Shown piece after piece: positions 8,175 through 16,023 of a DNA stretch of 64,000 bases. The stretch comes from Catonia carolina. Lineage: Eukaryota; Arthropoda; Insecta; Hemiptera; Achilidae. A program made the position numbers and the translations under genes. Positions within the stretch are counted from its first letter, which is position 1. Every line of letters starts with the position of its first letter. The stretch spans positions 89,260,541 through 89,324,540 of the forward strand of contig JAQMRL010000008.1 of NCBI GenBank assembly GCA_035578175.1. Direction: 5' to 3'. Below the pieces are notes generated by a model. That model did no database searches and had not been told where the DNA came from. It saw only the letters and a program-made list of their open reading frames with translations.

Positions 8175-8406
8175 AATTGCCATCGTCAATCTGGATAGCG
8201 TTCGTGGACCGGGCACTCATTGGGTGTGCTACCGGAAACGGGGTGATGTTGTCAATTACTTTGACAGTTTTGGAAACTTACCGCCGCCCGACGAATTGAT
8301 CCGATACTTTGGCCAGCACGTACGCGTTTTCTACAATTACTCAAACTACCAAACGATGAACAGCGTAATATGCGGTCACTTGTGCCTCTTGTATTTGGCG
8401 CATTAG
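8038..8406 (+). CDS. Adenain-like cysteine protease, frame without own ATG
   Basis: The frame encodes the Polinton PRO protein, a ULP1/adenovirus-type protease that matures virion proteins. The triad is recognisable: His in PGTHWVCY (8218), Asp in YFDSFG (8263) and Cys in CGHLCLLYL (8383). The domain begins at about PLTNIDLVNYA (8071). The frame is open from 7990, but its first ATG is at 8137, well inside the domain. It lies +1 to the PLA2 frame, and the two overlap across a run of nine A (8054-8062). Either expression uses slippage, frameshifting or splicing, or the A run has mutated or been miscalled. The coordinates begin at an arbitrary codon of the open frame. Confidence 0.82.
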   Translation: MVVEEEKKTPSPLTNIDLVNYARALNIPLRGVYMRDRLPARPLHNEIAIVNLDSVRGPGTHWVCYRKRGDVVNYFDSFGNLPPPDELIRYFGQHVRVFYNYSNYQTMNSVICGHLCLLYLAH

Positions 8407-8434
8407 TCTCAATTCGAACGCCGGACGATCAACT

Positions 8435-9124
8435 ATGTTTTGTTTGAGCGATAACCGAAGCGTTTTGACGTGTGATCTCTTCCCACCGTTAGAGTTGGGT
8501 AACGGAGCCGTATGGGAAATTGGACTGATCAATCTGTCCACTTACAATTCTATACCGAATGTAGAAGAGGGTGTAAACAACTGTTTTGCATACGGGAACA
8601 AACGCGTGCTCTTACCTGACGGGTCGTACGAGATCAACGATATCCACAACTACATAAAAGCACGTTTGGTAAAAGGAGAAAAGATAAATTTGATTGCAAA
8701 CAACAACACTTTGAAATGTGAAATCGAAACGAACCAGCAAATTGACTTTACCGTACCGAATTCTATCGGATCGCTGTTGGGCTATGACCGTGTAGTGTTG
8801 GAAGCGAACAAGAAGCATACGTCTCAACATCCCGTGTCCATCATTAAGGTGAACACAATACGTGTAGACTGTAATATCGCACGCGGATCGTACAGCAACG
8901 GAGTGGAAGGTCACACGATCCACGAATTTTTTCCGTCTGTTCCACCTGGTTTTAAAATTGTCGAGTCACCGCCTACCGTGATATATGTACCGGTGAACAC
9001 GAATCGGATTCACCACATTTCAGTGCGTCTATTGGATCAGGACGGACGTCTTATAAATTTCCGTGGAGAAACCATCACTGTGCGTCTGCATTTGCGAAGA
9101 AGAGGAAATGTTGGTTTTTTTTAG
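8435..9124 (+). CDS. Penton/minor capsid protein
   Basis: A 229-residue protein in the position and size of the Polinton minor capsid (penton, single jelly-roll) protein. It opens with LTCDLFPPLELGNGAVWEIGL, alternates strands throughout, and includes the conserved-looking segments NNCFAYG, LPDGSYEINDIHNYI, SIGSLLGYDR and the late HISVRLLDQDGRLINFRG strand pair. It would form the fivefold vertices with the major capsid encoded downstream. It lies 28 bp after the protease stop. No break is seen. The assignment is from gene order and residual family pattern. Confidence 0.82.
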   Translation: MFCLSDNRSVLTCDLFPPLELGNGAVWEIGLINLSTYNSIPNVEEGVNNCFAYGNKRVLLPDGSYEINDIHNYIKARLVKGEKINLIANNNTLKCEIETNQQIDFTVPNSIGSLLGYDRVVLEANKKHTSQHPVSIIKVNTIRVDCNIARGSYSNGVEGHTIHEFFPSVPPGFKIVESPPTVIYVPVNTNRIHHISVRLLDQDGRLINFRGETITVRLHLRRRGNVGFF

Positions 9125-9242
9125 ACCGACGAAGGAGGTGATCAGCGCACCGGTGAAACCGGTCAGTTCCCATTCGACAACGGTCGAGTTGACACCGGAG
9201 AATAAGACGTTTCTTCGTCGAATTGGATTTATTGTACGGTAA
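9108..9242 (+). CDS. Small ORF between penton and major capsid
   Basis: A 44-codon ATG frame that overlaps the penton gene by 17 bases and fills the otherwise empty gap before the major capsid. It is basic at the C-terminus (KTFLRRIGFIVR). No domain is recognisable. Its tight fit between two structural genes hints at a virion peptide. However, its end coincides with GGTAAGT, a good 5' splice-donor sequence, which is an alternative explanation for the open frame. Confidence 0.35.
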   Translation: MLVFFRPTKEVISAPVKPVSSHSTTVELTPENKTFLRRIGFIVR

Positions 9243-9260
9243 GTGTGTGTGTATGGAAAT

Positions 9261-10457
9261 ATGTCAATTCTCGGGGTGAGCGACAAGTACGAAATCGACG
9301 ATACAGTACAAAAGTTTGAGGAGCACGTACATTTACCGTACGCATCTCAGACTTTAAACAACAACGATGAGATCACGATTCCTGTACACCAGCAAGACGT
9401 GTACACACTACCGTCGAAAAGTTACATCTACGTGGAGGGTGAGGTCAGTGCGAAGACCAATGCTAATGCTAATGTCGCTGTGCAACTGGTAAACAATCCG
9501 GTAGGTTATCTTTTTGACGAGATACGATATGAGATTGGTGGCATGGTGGTGGACCGTACGAAAAATGTAGGGATCACCACCACCATAAAAAACCTACTAT
9601 CAGCACGTCTAAGTCAAAAAAACACATTGGAGAATGCCGGGTGGAATGTTGAAGCCGGGCCAATCACCGTGACTGGTAACAAATTTTCATTCTGCACACC
9701 ACTACGCATGCTGTTGGGTTGGGCAGAAGACTATGGGAAAATCATACTGAACGTCGATCAAAGACTTACGCTAATGCGTGGGTCGAATGACGCAAACGTT
9801 GTGATCGCCAATGCGGCGACCGACGTTATCACTTTGAAACTGCTGAAAGTACAATGGATTGTACCTTACGTATCGGTAGAGGATGCCTATCGCCGCAACC
9901 TCCTTAAGATGACAGACATTGACCGTCCGATCGCGATGCCGTTTCGCACCTGGCAGATATACGAGTACCCCGTGTTACCAACATCGATACATCACAACTG
10001 GGTGGTGAAGACCACCACACAGATGGAAAAGCCACGGTTTGTAGCGCTCGCCTTTCAGACGGCGCGTAAAAACAACCAGACCGTGGACAACTCACGTTTC
10101 GATTTTTGCAATCTCAACAATGTGCGCTTGTATCTGAATGAACAGTTTTACCCGTATATTAATCTTATGGGAAACAAGACGATTTTCTACAACATGTATT
10201 GCAACTTTTTGAACGTTTATTATGGTCTTGAAGAAGGACCATCCCTACCGCTGTCAACATTTTCAAACAATACACCGATCATATTTATCGACTGCTCTCG
10301 TCAAAACGAATCACTGAAAGTCGGAACAGTGGATATCCGCTTGGAATTTGATACAAAAGAGAACATACCGGCAAACACTAGCGCTTATTGTGTCATCATT
10401 TACGACACGGTGGTGCAGTACACTCCTTTGTCGACCCAGGTGACCCGAGTGGTGTAG
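9261..10457 (+). CDS. Double-jelly-roll major capsid protein
   Basis: A 398-residue protein matching the Polinton major capsid in size, place and pattern. It has an N-terminal LPYASQTLNNNDEITIPVHQ segment, an internal DEIRYEIGGMVVDRTKNVG strand pair, and the FIDCSRQNESLKVGTVDIRL stretch followed by FDTKENIPANTSAYCVIIYD near the C-terminus. In this family the protein forms trimers that build an icosahedral shell. The frame is open earlier, but the first ATG used here (9261) gives the natural N-terminus. The downstream gene starts 25 bp after the stop. Confidence 0.9.
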   Translation: MSILGVSDKYEIDDTVQKFEEHVHLPYASQTLNNNDEITIPVHQQDVYTLPSKSYIYVEGEVSAKTNANANVAVQLVNNPVGYLFDEIRYEIGGMVVDRTKNVGITTTIKNLLSARLSQKNTLENAGWNVEAGPITVTGNKFSFCTPLRMLLGWAEDYGKIILNVDQRLTLMRGSNDANVVIANAATDVITLKLLKVQWIVPYVSVEDAYRRNLLKMTDIDRPIAMPFRTWQIYEYPVLPTSIHHNWVVKTTTQMEKPRFVALAFQTARKNNQTVDNSRFDFCNLNNVRLYLNEQFYPYINLMGNKTIFYNMYCNFLNVYYGLEEGPSLPLSTFSNNTPIIFIDCSRQNESLKVGTVDIRLEFDTKENIPANTSAYCVIIYDTVVQYTPLSTQVTRVV

Positions 10458-10482
10458 TGCTTCACAACGTCAGTCTTCCGCC

Positions 10483-11154
10483 ATGAGTGGGACAGGGGTC
10501 ATCGAGTTTCACGCGTTCCGCGACAACGACAACGAATACATCGTCAAGGAGCTGGTGCTGGTCGACGAACAGAAACACTTTACCCATCTGTTTTTCCGAC
10601 CACCATACGCGAAAACACTACTGGACAAGAGCCATCAGCGGACGGCAGAATGGGTAGAGACCCGTTACCACTACATTAGATGGGAACACGGCGACGTCGA
10701 GTATTCGGAGCCGGTGATGAAGCAGCTGTGCGCGTACTTTGATACGATATACACCAAGGGTTTGGAGAAGGTGCGTTTCTTACAAAAGTTTCACAGTAAT
10801 GTGAAACAGATACCGGACTCGGCGCCAAAACCTTCATTCACTGATGACAGTTTGACCTGTCCGGTGCACGCAAGCGGTGTGCGGTGTGCCCTTCAATCGG
10901 CCGTTTTCTACATGGAATGGCTGAAACAACTGCGCGACTACACACGTGAAAGTAACCGTTTGCAATCGTTGGACGCCTCGAATCTTCCGACAGACAGGTG
11001 TAAAGAATTAGCCAAAGCCGGATTTCACTACGACACGACGACAAACAAAGTGGTGTGCGCATGGTGCGGTGACTTTTATGACTGGCACATTGCGTGCGTT
11101 AAATATTACGTACACAACATTCCGATAGAATTCGATGTAATTATACCACGATAA
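10483..11154 (+). CDS. Polinton accessory protein with a truncated BIR
   Basis: A 223-residue protein in two parts. Residues 1-170 resemble an uncharacterised protein often encoded by insect Polintons. It starts with a strand carrying acidic residues (IEFHAFRDNDNEYIVKEL), has HHFL-like and RWEHGDVEY segments, and ends with a Cys/His group (CPVHASGVRCAL, about 127-138). A nuclease-like fold is possible but uncertain. Residues 172-223 look like the first half of a BIR: ELAKAGFHYD then CAWC. The second half does not show the expected HX6C pair, and the protein stops soon after at an AATAAA-rich 3' region. The BIR may be degraded or specialised. It is the last gene of the plus-strand block. Confidence 0.65.
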   Translation: MSGTGVIEFHAFRDNDNEYIVKELVLVDEQKHFTHLFFRPPYAKTLLDKSHQRTAEWVETRYHYIRWEHGDVEYSEPVMKQLCAYFDTIYTKGLEKVRFLQKFHSNVKQIPDSAPKPSFTDDSLTCPVHASGVRCALQSAVFYMEWLKQLRDYTRESNRLQSLDASNLPTDRCKELAKAGFHYDTTTNKVVCAWCGDFYDWHIACVKYYVHNIPIEFDVIIPR

Positions 11155-11210
11155 TAAATTGATAAATAAAAAAAAATTATAAAAATAACAAAAAATATAT
11201 AAATTATCAT

Positions 11211-11292
11211 GTGCATTAGGCCTATTGGGGATAGCACGTTAAAAAAAACGCGCCATACTTCCGGCCTCTTGGGCGGTGTGGAACTGGAAGTC
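11211..11292 (+). promoter_or_regulatory. Hairpin cassette, copy A
   Basis: First of three related ~80-bp blocks in the accessory zone, placed after one gene's AATAAA signals and 30 bp before the next ATG. The shared order is AGGCCTA, GGGATAGCACG, a short A-run, TTCCGGCCTCTTGGGC and GTGGAAC-GGAAG. TTCCGG and GGAAG form inverted ETS-like cores, and GTGC...GCAC can pair. It is probably a promoter-proximal control element or a structured leader. Confidence 0.55.
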
Positions 11293-11321
11293 AGTCGACC
11301 GATGCCCATTGCACCGTCAAC

Positions 11322-11951
11322 ATGGACACGGTACGAGACGTGCGCATCAAAGTTGGAGATGCTCTCTACAATCCAACCAACTACAATTTGAAGGTGAACA
11401 ACAACATATTTATTGTTGACCTTTGCCGACACGAGTTTAGTGCGGCCGGAGATAACGTAAAAGTGTCTTTGAGCTTCAAAAACTGCGAGAAAAAGTACTG
11501 GTGTAAGTTCAAGGTTGAAAACCGTCATATTAACATAATCGGACGAGAAACGATTGTATTCTCCGGCTTCAAAGTCGACGACGACGACGACGACGACCAT
11601 AGCGTGAGAGCATACAAATTGCACGATTCGACACAATTGGATTTGGAGGACAGCACTTTGAATAGGCTTGCAAGTTCTGAGAATGGCAACAATGTGCTGA
11701 CCGTCACAGTTTATGAGGCTATAAGGAAAAAACAACGGTTTCAAAGAGTGGTGTGTGATAGCATAGGCGGATACGATACGGTAGACGGACCGGCAACGCC
11801 GCTGTTAGTAGCATACGAAACAGAGGAGCGATCTGATATCGCCTACCCCACTACGGCAGATTACTTTCAAGGTCGTTTTTGTACAAGTTTTTCTATAATC
11901 ATGCATAAAAACTTTAGCAGCAGCTGTCGTCGTTACATTCGTGTATTTTGA
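11322..11951 (+). CDS. Unknown protein with acidic tract
   Basis: A 209-residue protein I do not recognise. The first ~85 residues alternate short hydrophobic and polar stretches like a beta-sandwich and contain three Cys. A run of seven Asp (87-93) follows, then a mixed region with VLTVTVYEAI. It starts 30 bp after hairpin cassette A. The beta-rich core followed by an acid tract recalls histone-chaperone architecture, but I see no decisive motif. Confidence 0.5.
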   Translation: MDTVRDVRIKVGDALYNPTNYNLKVNNNIFIVDLCRHEFSAAGDNVKVSLSFKNCEKKYWCKFKVENRHINIIGRETIVFSGFKVDDDDDDDHSVRAYKLHDSTQLDLEDSTLNRLASSENGNNVLTVTVYEAIRKKQRFQRVVCDSIGGYDTVDGPATPLLVAYETEERSDIAYPTTADYFQGRFCTSFSIIMHKNFSSSCRRYIRVF

Positions 11952-11962
11952 TCAACTGCACT

Positions 11963-12124
11963 ATGCCGCCAGCCATCAACCCGGAGCATTTAATCGCGAT
12001 TTCCGCCCGCAAACGTCGTCTCAACAAGAAAAAAAATTTGCTTGTGTACATGTTCGCCAAAGTGATCATGGACAAGAGTTGGGACATCATATGCGCTAGG
12101 GTAGCGGCAAAATATGAACATTAA
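11963..12124 (+). CDS. Small basic ORF, 53 codons
   Basis: ATG frame 12 bp after the preceding stop. It is basic (SARKRRLNKKKN) with a hydrophobic helix-like second half (LLVYMFAKVIM). Its TAA overlaps an AATAAA polyadenylation signal (12124-12129), and hairpin cassette B follows at once, a compact viral-style gene end. Function unknown. It could be a small transmembrane or nucleic-acid-binding peptide, or a chance frame. Confidence 0.4.
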   Translation: MPPAINPEHLIAISARKRRLNKKKNLLVYMFAKVIMDKSWDIICARVAAKYEH

Positions 12125-12136
12125 ATAAAAGTTCGC

Positions 12137-12218
12137 GTGCAATAGGCCTACAGGGGAGAGCACGTTAAAAAAAACGCATCTGCCTTCCGGCCTCTTGGGC
12201 GATGTGGAACAGGAAGTG
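12137..12218 (+). promoter_or_regulatory. Hairpin cassette, copy B
   Basis: Nearly the same sequence as copy A at 11211-11292, including AGGCCTA, GAGAGCACGTT, an identical eight-A run and TTCCGGCCTCTTGGGC. It follows the AATAAA at 12124 and precedes the ATG at 12303 by 84 bp. Confidence 0.55.
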
Positions 12219-12302
12219 AATGACCACCTTAATTGTTTAACGGGTTTAAATACGACCCACCCATCTGATGTTGGCACAGTCGTTTCATCGACTCGGTAAG
12301 GT

Positions 12303-12581
12303 ATGGACCCCCGACAGCCTCGTGAGATTGTCACGGAACATGACATACGCCAACTGATGGAATGGAACGTGGAGATTGACAGACTTATTGAACATTCTGT
12401 AATATCGATAGGTACAGCGGAAGCGATAGACAGTGCGCTAGCGATGAAGAGACTTTTCCTTCAATCCGTACCGATTCGACTGATCGAGGAATACCTCTCC
12501 TTCAACTTACCTATCAACTTGGATTTGGCGACGTTGCACAGACTGTTGGACAATGCATACATTGCGCAAACAAAAATATGA
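12303..12581 (+). CDS. Small helical protein of unknown function
   Basis: A 92-residue, mostly helical, acidic protein (DIRQLMEWNVEIDRLIEHSV, then LAMKRLFLQSVPIRLIEEYL). I do not recognise it. It has its own upstream hairpin cassette (copy B), and copy C begins 30 bp after its stop, so the three genes from 11322 to 12581 look like separate units with a shared control element. Confidence 0.45.
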   Translation: MDPRQPREIVTEHDIRQLMEWNVEIDRLIEHSVISIGTAEAIDSALAMKRLFLQSVPIRLIEEYLSFNLPINLDLATLHRLLDNAYIAQTKI

Positions 12582-12610
12582 CCTTTTTTTTCTTCTCCAT
12601 TACACAGAAC

Positions 12611-12700
12611 GCGGCGTTATTCCTACAAAGGGATAGCACTTGGAAGAAAAAATAATAATGCATCAAAATTCCGGCCTCATAGGCGACGTGGAACGGAAGA
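12611..12700 (+). promoter_or_regulatory. Hairpin cassette, copy C (diverged)
   Basis: A diverged third copy that keeps GGGATAGCAC, TTCCGGCCT and GTGGAAC-GGAAG. Where copies A and B read GCCTCTTGGGC, this one reads GCCTCATAGGC, which preserves and slightly lengthens a GCC/GGC stem. No obvious ATG gene follows on the plus strand, so it may be a leftover. Confidence 0.45.
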
Positions 12701-12792
12701 AAAAAAATCGTCACCTTCCCTATATCCGTGGCCACAGACGTGCTAATCTGTACGGACATAAAAAAATATATCCTCGGCCCCGGTCCAACAGC

Positions 12793-12892
12793 TCACACAC
12801 ACACACACACACACACAGGCGATAGTGGGGATTATGGTGGATCGACGGGGCGCGGGCCGACAATAGATTCGTCTGAGAGCAGACGGGATTAC

Positions 12893-12938
<46 letters not shown>

Positions 12939-12999
12939 GACACGGGACTCGGGACTCGGGACTCGGGACTCGGGACTCGGGACTCGGGACTCGGGACTT
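12793..12999. repeat. CA and TG microsatellites and 7-bp tandem array
   Basis: (CA)n at 12793-12818, (TG)n at 12896-12935, then eight copies of GGGACTC (12944-12999). Open frames across this stretch are low-complexity by-products. Confidence 0.9.
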
Positions 13000-13456
13000 T
13001 AGACGACGATCGTCGGGGGAGGAAGTAATTTGGCTAGCGGTACGTTTTCTTTGCGGACGACAAAGTTTAATTGTGGCGGTACGCATCCGGACGGTGTTCG
13101 TCCGGCGGTGGGGTGGTGGTGGCGGCGGTCGTTACGATAATATGAAAACGTACCGGCCCGGCGTCCCTGGACGCACGGCGTTCGATCGCAGAAGAACGGC
13201 CGTCCCGCTTCGCACGTCCCGACGCAGTTGAATGTTTTTTTTCGCACCGAGCGCCGCCTCGTTTCGTTCCGCCCCCCGCCGCTCATTTCGTGCGCTGTAT
13301 ATTCGCATAAAAGGACACGGTCGTTCGTCGTGGTACTGGCGGTGGTGGTGGTGGTGGTGGTGGCGGTAATTTGATTTTGTTTGTTTACCGAAGTCGGTGT
13401 TGGTTCTTTTTCTTCTTTTGTCGAGAGGCGGTGGTGGTGGTGGACGACGGTGACAA

Positions 13457-13488
<32 letters not shown>

Positions 13489-13523
13489 GCGATGGCGATA
13501 GACGTGAGAATTTTGTATGACAT
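12999..13523 (-). CDS. Doubtful low-complexity ORF
   Basis: A 174-codon ATG frame whose N-terminus (MSYKILTSIAIAV then a Val run) looks like a membrane anchor or signal. The Val, His and Thr runs arise from GTC/GTG and similar trinucleotide repeats, and the rest is Arg/Thr-rich with scattered Cys. No family is recognisable. The duplicated TATA-containing segments lie just upstream, which is the only reason to keep it. Probably not a gene. Confidence 0.2.
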
Positions 13524-13582
13524 AGCTGTAGCTTGCCGTAATGGCTTATGAAACTTGTTTAGCACTCAGATTTTCCCACACC

Positions 13583-14124
13583 ACGCCGTTCTGACGTGGA
13601 TGTTGACCTTCAGCAAACCGATATACGAGTCGGCGGATGGTAAAGAGCGCGCGATGGCGGTTTCTATGAATTTAATTCACTTTTTTCCTTGTACACAAGG
13701 TCATGTATAAAAACCAATTATTATTTTATAGTCGATTTCGTGGAATTTTTAATTCGCTTTTTTTCCTTGTAAAGTAAAAGTGTTGACTGGTATGTGGTGT
13801 TTAATATTGGTTTATAAATCGCTACATTGGTTGTGGTGGTGGTGGTGGTGTCTACGCCGTTCTGACGTAGATGTTGACCTTCAGCAAACCGATATACGAG
13901 TCGGCGGATGGTAAAGAGCGCGCGATGGCGGTTTCTATGAATTTAATTCACTTTTTTCCTTGTACACAAGGTCATGTATAAAAACCAATTATTATTTTAT
14001 AGTCGATTTCGTGGAATTTTTAATTCACTTTTTTTCCTTGTAAAGTAAAAGTGTTGACTGGTATGTGGTGTTTAATATTGTTTTATAAATCGCTACATTG
14101 GTGGTGGTGGTGGTGGTGGTGGGT
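13583..14124. repeat. Direct duplication of a ~270-bp promoter-like segment
   Basis: The segment starting ACGCCGTTCTGACGT at 13583 is repeated at 13854, 271 bp later, with only a few differences. Each unit holds GTATAAAAACC (TATA-like), ATTTTATAGTCG and ends in a (GTG)n run. The second copy lies about 90 bp upstream of the ATG at 14215. It may provide tandem promoters, and no gene is visible within it. Confidence 0.8.
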
Positions 14125-14214
14125 GGTGGGGATGTGATTGGGAAGTCCTGTCAGAGATTGTATGTCGTGACCGGCTTGCTTACCAACGGTATTCAATCCA
14201 TCTTCATCATCATC

Positions 14215-14538
14215 ATGGAACGTGTATACCAATGCAACAGTCTACAGCAAAAGTCGTGGTGTGTAATAATTAACACGTTACTAACAAACGGTCCGTCATC
14301 CTACGATCTCGATATGTTGCAACACTTAGCACGACATCCTATGTTTGTGGCAAATACATTTAGACTGTGCTATCTCGAAAAATATTTAAACGTATGTTGC
14401 AGCATACGGGGTCTCAGTGTCAGTGAAATTTTACATAATGTGATTGACCACCTGTTTAACGGTCGGGACCGCACAACAATCGCGGTGTTCGCGGAGTCAG
14501 GCGACGCCTTTCGCTATATATTACGACCGAGACAATAA
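14215..14538 (+). CDS. Unknown 107-residue protein
   Basis: The upstream part of the open frame is GTG-repeat sequence without an ATG, so I start at 14215. The product is helical, with six Cys (for example LEKYLNVCCSIRG) and no motif I know. The stop is followed by overlapping AATAAA signals and, 97 bp on, by a histone-type stem-loop. It forms a tail-to-tail pair with the coiled-coil gene at 15012-15398. Confidence 0.45.
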   Translation: MERVYQCNSLQQKSWCVIINTLLTNGPSSYDLDMLQHLARHPMFVANTFRLCYLEKYLNVCCSIRGLSVSEILHNVIDHLFNGRDRTTIAVFAESGDAFRYILRPRQ

Positions 14539-14635
14539 ATAAACAATAAAAATTTGCTCCTTGTCATTCTGCTTTTACCTCTCCCTCACTCTCCCTTTCT
14601 CTCTCTCTCTCCCCCGATGGGGATCGACTTTAAAC

Positions 14636-14651
14636 AGCCCTTTTCAGGGCT
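14636..14651 (+). terminator. Histone-type stem-loop, plus-strand copy 1
   Basis: AGCCCTTTTCAGGGCT followed by ACC: a perfect 6-bp stem, TTTC loop and ACC 3' flank, like the SLBP-bound element of histone mRNAs. A purine-rich block (GAGCGGGAGAA) follows about 22 bases downstream, where a histone downstream element would lie. It sits 97 bp after the stop at 14538. Confidence 0.6.
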
Positions 14652-14810
14652 ACCTCATTTTATATCGTACTTGTTGAGCGGGAGAATGTACCGCCAACAA
14701 CCACTAAGGCTAACTTATTTTATTATATTTGTTAGGAAAGATGTAGGACATAAAAGGAAAAATATTCTTTATTTTAATTGTAAGTGTGTGCGTGTGTGTG
14801 TGTGTGCGTG

Positions 14811-14970
14811 TACAAACAGCGCCGTCACCTCTTTATTGGCTTCGGACATGCTACCCCCAAGAATATAAATATCCACATACGCGTACGCACGCGTACACGG
14901 ATGCGGATAGAAATACCTTATAGAGATAGGCGGGGTTACGGTGTTTGTGTGTGTGTGTGTGTGTGTGTTT
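14811..14970. repeat. 160-bp terminal-repeat-like unit, internal copy 1
   Basis: Starts ACAAACAGCGCCGTCACC, runs through ATATAAATATCCACATACGC and GAGATAGGCGGG, and ends in (TG)n. Near-identical units occur twice in each terminal repeat and again at 16024-16200. It separates two convergent genes. Confidence 0.85.
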
Positions 14971-14987
14971 GGTAAGTGTGTATGTGT

Positions 14988-15003
14988 AGTTCTGAAAAGA
15001 ACT
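14988..15003 (-). terminator. Histone-type stem-loop after the coiled-coil gene
   Basis: The minus strand reads AGTTCTTTTCAGAACT followed by ACACA, with a perfect 6-bp stem and TTTC loop, 8 bases past the stop of the gene at 15012-15398. An AATAAA also overlaps the stop, so either 3'-end route is open. Confidence 0.5.
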
Positions 15004-15011
15004 GATTTTAT

Positions 15012-15398
15012 TTATTCTTCATGACCAGTGTTTCGGGGTATAGAGACGAGGTCTTCATAGGCGACATGCACGTCTATTGCCCCATTCAACCAATCGACAT
15101 CATCCCCGTATTCCTCCTGGTCAGCCAGCCGGCTGATTGCATCGTACAACGCTTCCATTTGCGTCCGCATCTGTTGGTTGTCGAATGATGTGTTTGGTTC
15201 TGCATTTTGTTGTTGTTGTTGTTGTTGTTGGATTGCTCGCATAAAATGTTTTGTCATTCTTAGATGAGTGGTCTGCATATCACGAAGGGCTGTAACCCGT
15301 TCTTCACCGCAGCGAATAACTCGAAATATACGCTCGACAATTGAACCCATGTCGTTCATGGCATAAAGAAACTCCTCAACGTGGTTAACAAGATTCAT
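15012..15398 (-). CDS. Coiled-coil protein with poly-Gln, unknown
   Basis: A 128-residue, mostly helical protein. Helical segments at about 5-60 and 75-100 flank a run of eight Gln (57-64), and the C-terminus is acidic. No conserved motif is recognised. It converges with the 14215-14538 gene, and the intergenic module between them holds stem-loops facing both genes. Perhaps a small structural or regulatory protein. Confidence 0.5.
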   Translation of the reverse strand: MNLVNHVEEFLYAMNDMGSIVERIFRVIRCGEERVTALRDMQTTHLRMTKHFMRAIQQQQQQQQNAEPNTSFDNQQMRTQMEALYDAISRLADQEEYGDDVDWLNGAIDVHVAYEDLVSIPRNTGHEE

Positions 15399-15530
15399 TT
15401 TTCTAAGCGCCCAATGAACGACTGATTTTATTATTCATATAAAACATTAGCAAGAGAGTGGTAGAAGAGAGTGGGGGTTAAAGGAAATCGCTTATCGCTC
15501 TGTGCACATTGCGAATGAGCGAATTACCGG

Positions 15531-15842
15531 ATGTGCTCATTCGGTTTTTACCCGTTCATAGAAATGGACTTCAATACCCGTCTAGAATCATTTTACATGA
15601 TAGTAAAAGGGTCGGGGAGAGTGAGCTACAGATATTGTCTGTGGTCCCACTCTTCTGTGCTTTGGGTGACAGATTTGGCTCGGAGTGGGTTCTACTACAG
15701 TGGCCAAGCCGACAAGATAGCTTGCATATTTTGCGGTACAAAGGTGAAGAACCTACATAAAAAGAGCAGATTAAAGGTTGTCAGAAAACATGATAAAACA
15801 TGCAAGGGTCCCGCCACTCCGCTAATTAAAAATTTAACGTAG
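15531..15842 (+). CDS. Divergent BIR-like protein
   Basis: A 103-residue protein with an IAP-type BIR in modified form. ARSGFYYSGQADKIACIFC closely follows the BIR pattern, including the CX2C pair. The second pair is spaced differently (CX2CX18HX3C instead of CX2CX16HX6C), and the usual Trp after the Cys pair is missing. Zinc binding is still possible, but caspase or IBM-peptide binding is uncertain. A second ATG at 15564 would also include the whole domain. It pairs tail-to-tail with the OB-fold-like gene at 16309-16704 through the same intergenic module as the preceding pair. Confidence 0.7.
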   Translation: MCSFGFYPFIEMDFNTRLESFYMIVKGSGRVSYRYCLWSHSSVLWVTDLARSGFYYSGQADKIACIFCGTKVKNLHKKSRLKVVRKHDKTCKGPATPLIKNLT

Positions 15843-15901
15843 CCTTTTCAGCACCCTCTTTCTTATTCTCCTTTTCTCTCCCGACGGGGATCAACTTAAA
15901 C

Positions 15902-15917
15902 AGCCCTTTTCAGGGCT
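15902..15917 (+). terminator. Histone-type stem-loop, plus-strand copy 2
   Basis: AGCCCTTTTCAGGGCT with ACC flank, identical to 14636-14651, placed 59 bp after the BIR-like gene's stop. A purine-rich AGAGCGGA follows about 22 bases downstream. Confidence 0.6.
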
Positions 15918-16023
15918 ACCTTATTTTACATTGTACGTGTAGAGCGGACAATTGCGAACAGTGGTGGAGGGAAAGGATAGAAAAAAAGTTTCTTTATTTT
16001 AATCGTAAATGTGTGTGTGTGTG

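Noticed and set aside
12793..12935. CRISPR-like or regulatory meaning of the CA/TG and GGGACTC runs
   Set aside because: Simple microsatellite and minisatellite without spacers; nothing beyond slippage is needed.
12728..13231. 167-codon plus frame
   Set aside because: It consists of CA/TG microsatellite, the GGGACTC array and GGC/GGT runs; it is almost certainly non-coding.
14554..14975. Plus-strand frames downstream of 14538
   Set aside because: They cover the pyrimidine tract, stem-loop, (TG)n and 160-bp unit and have no protein-like pattern.
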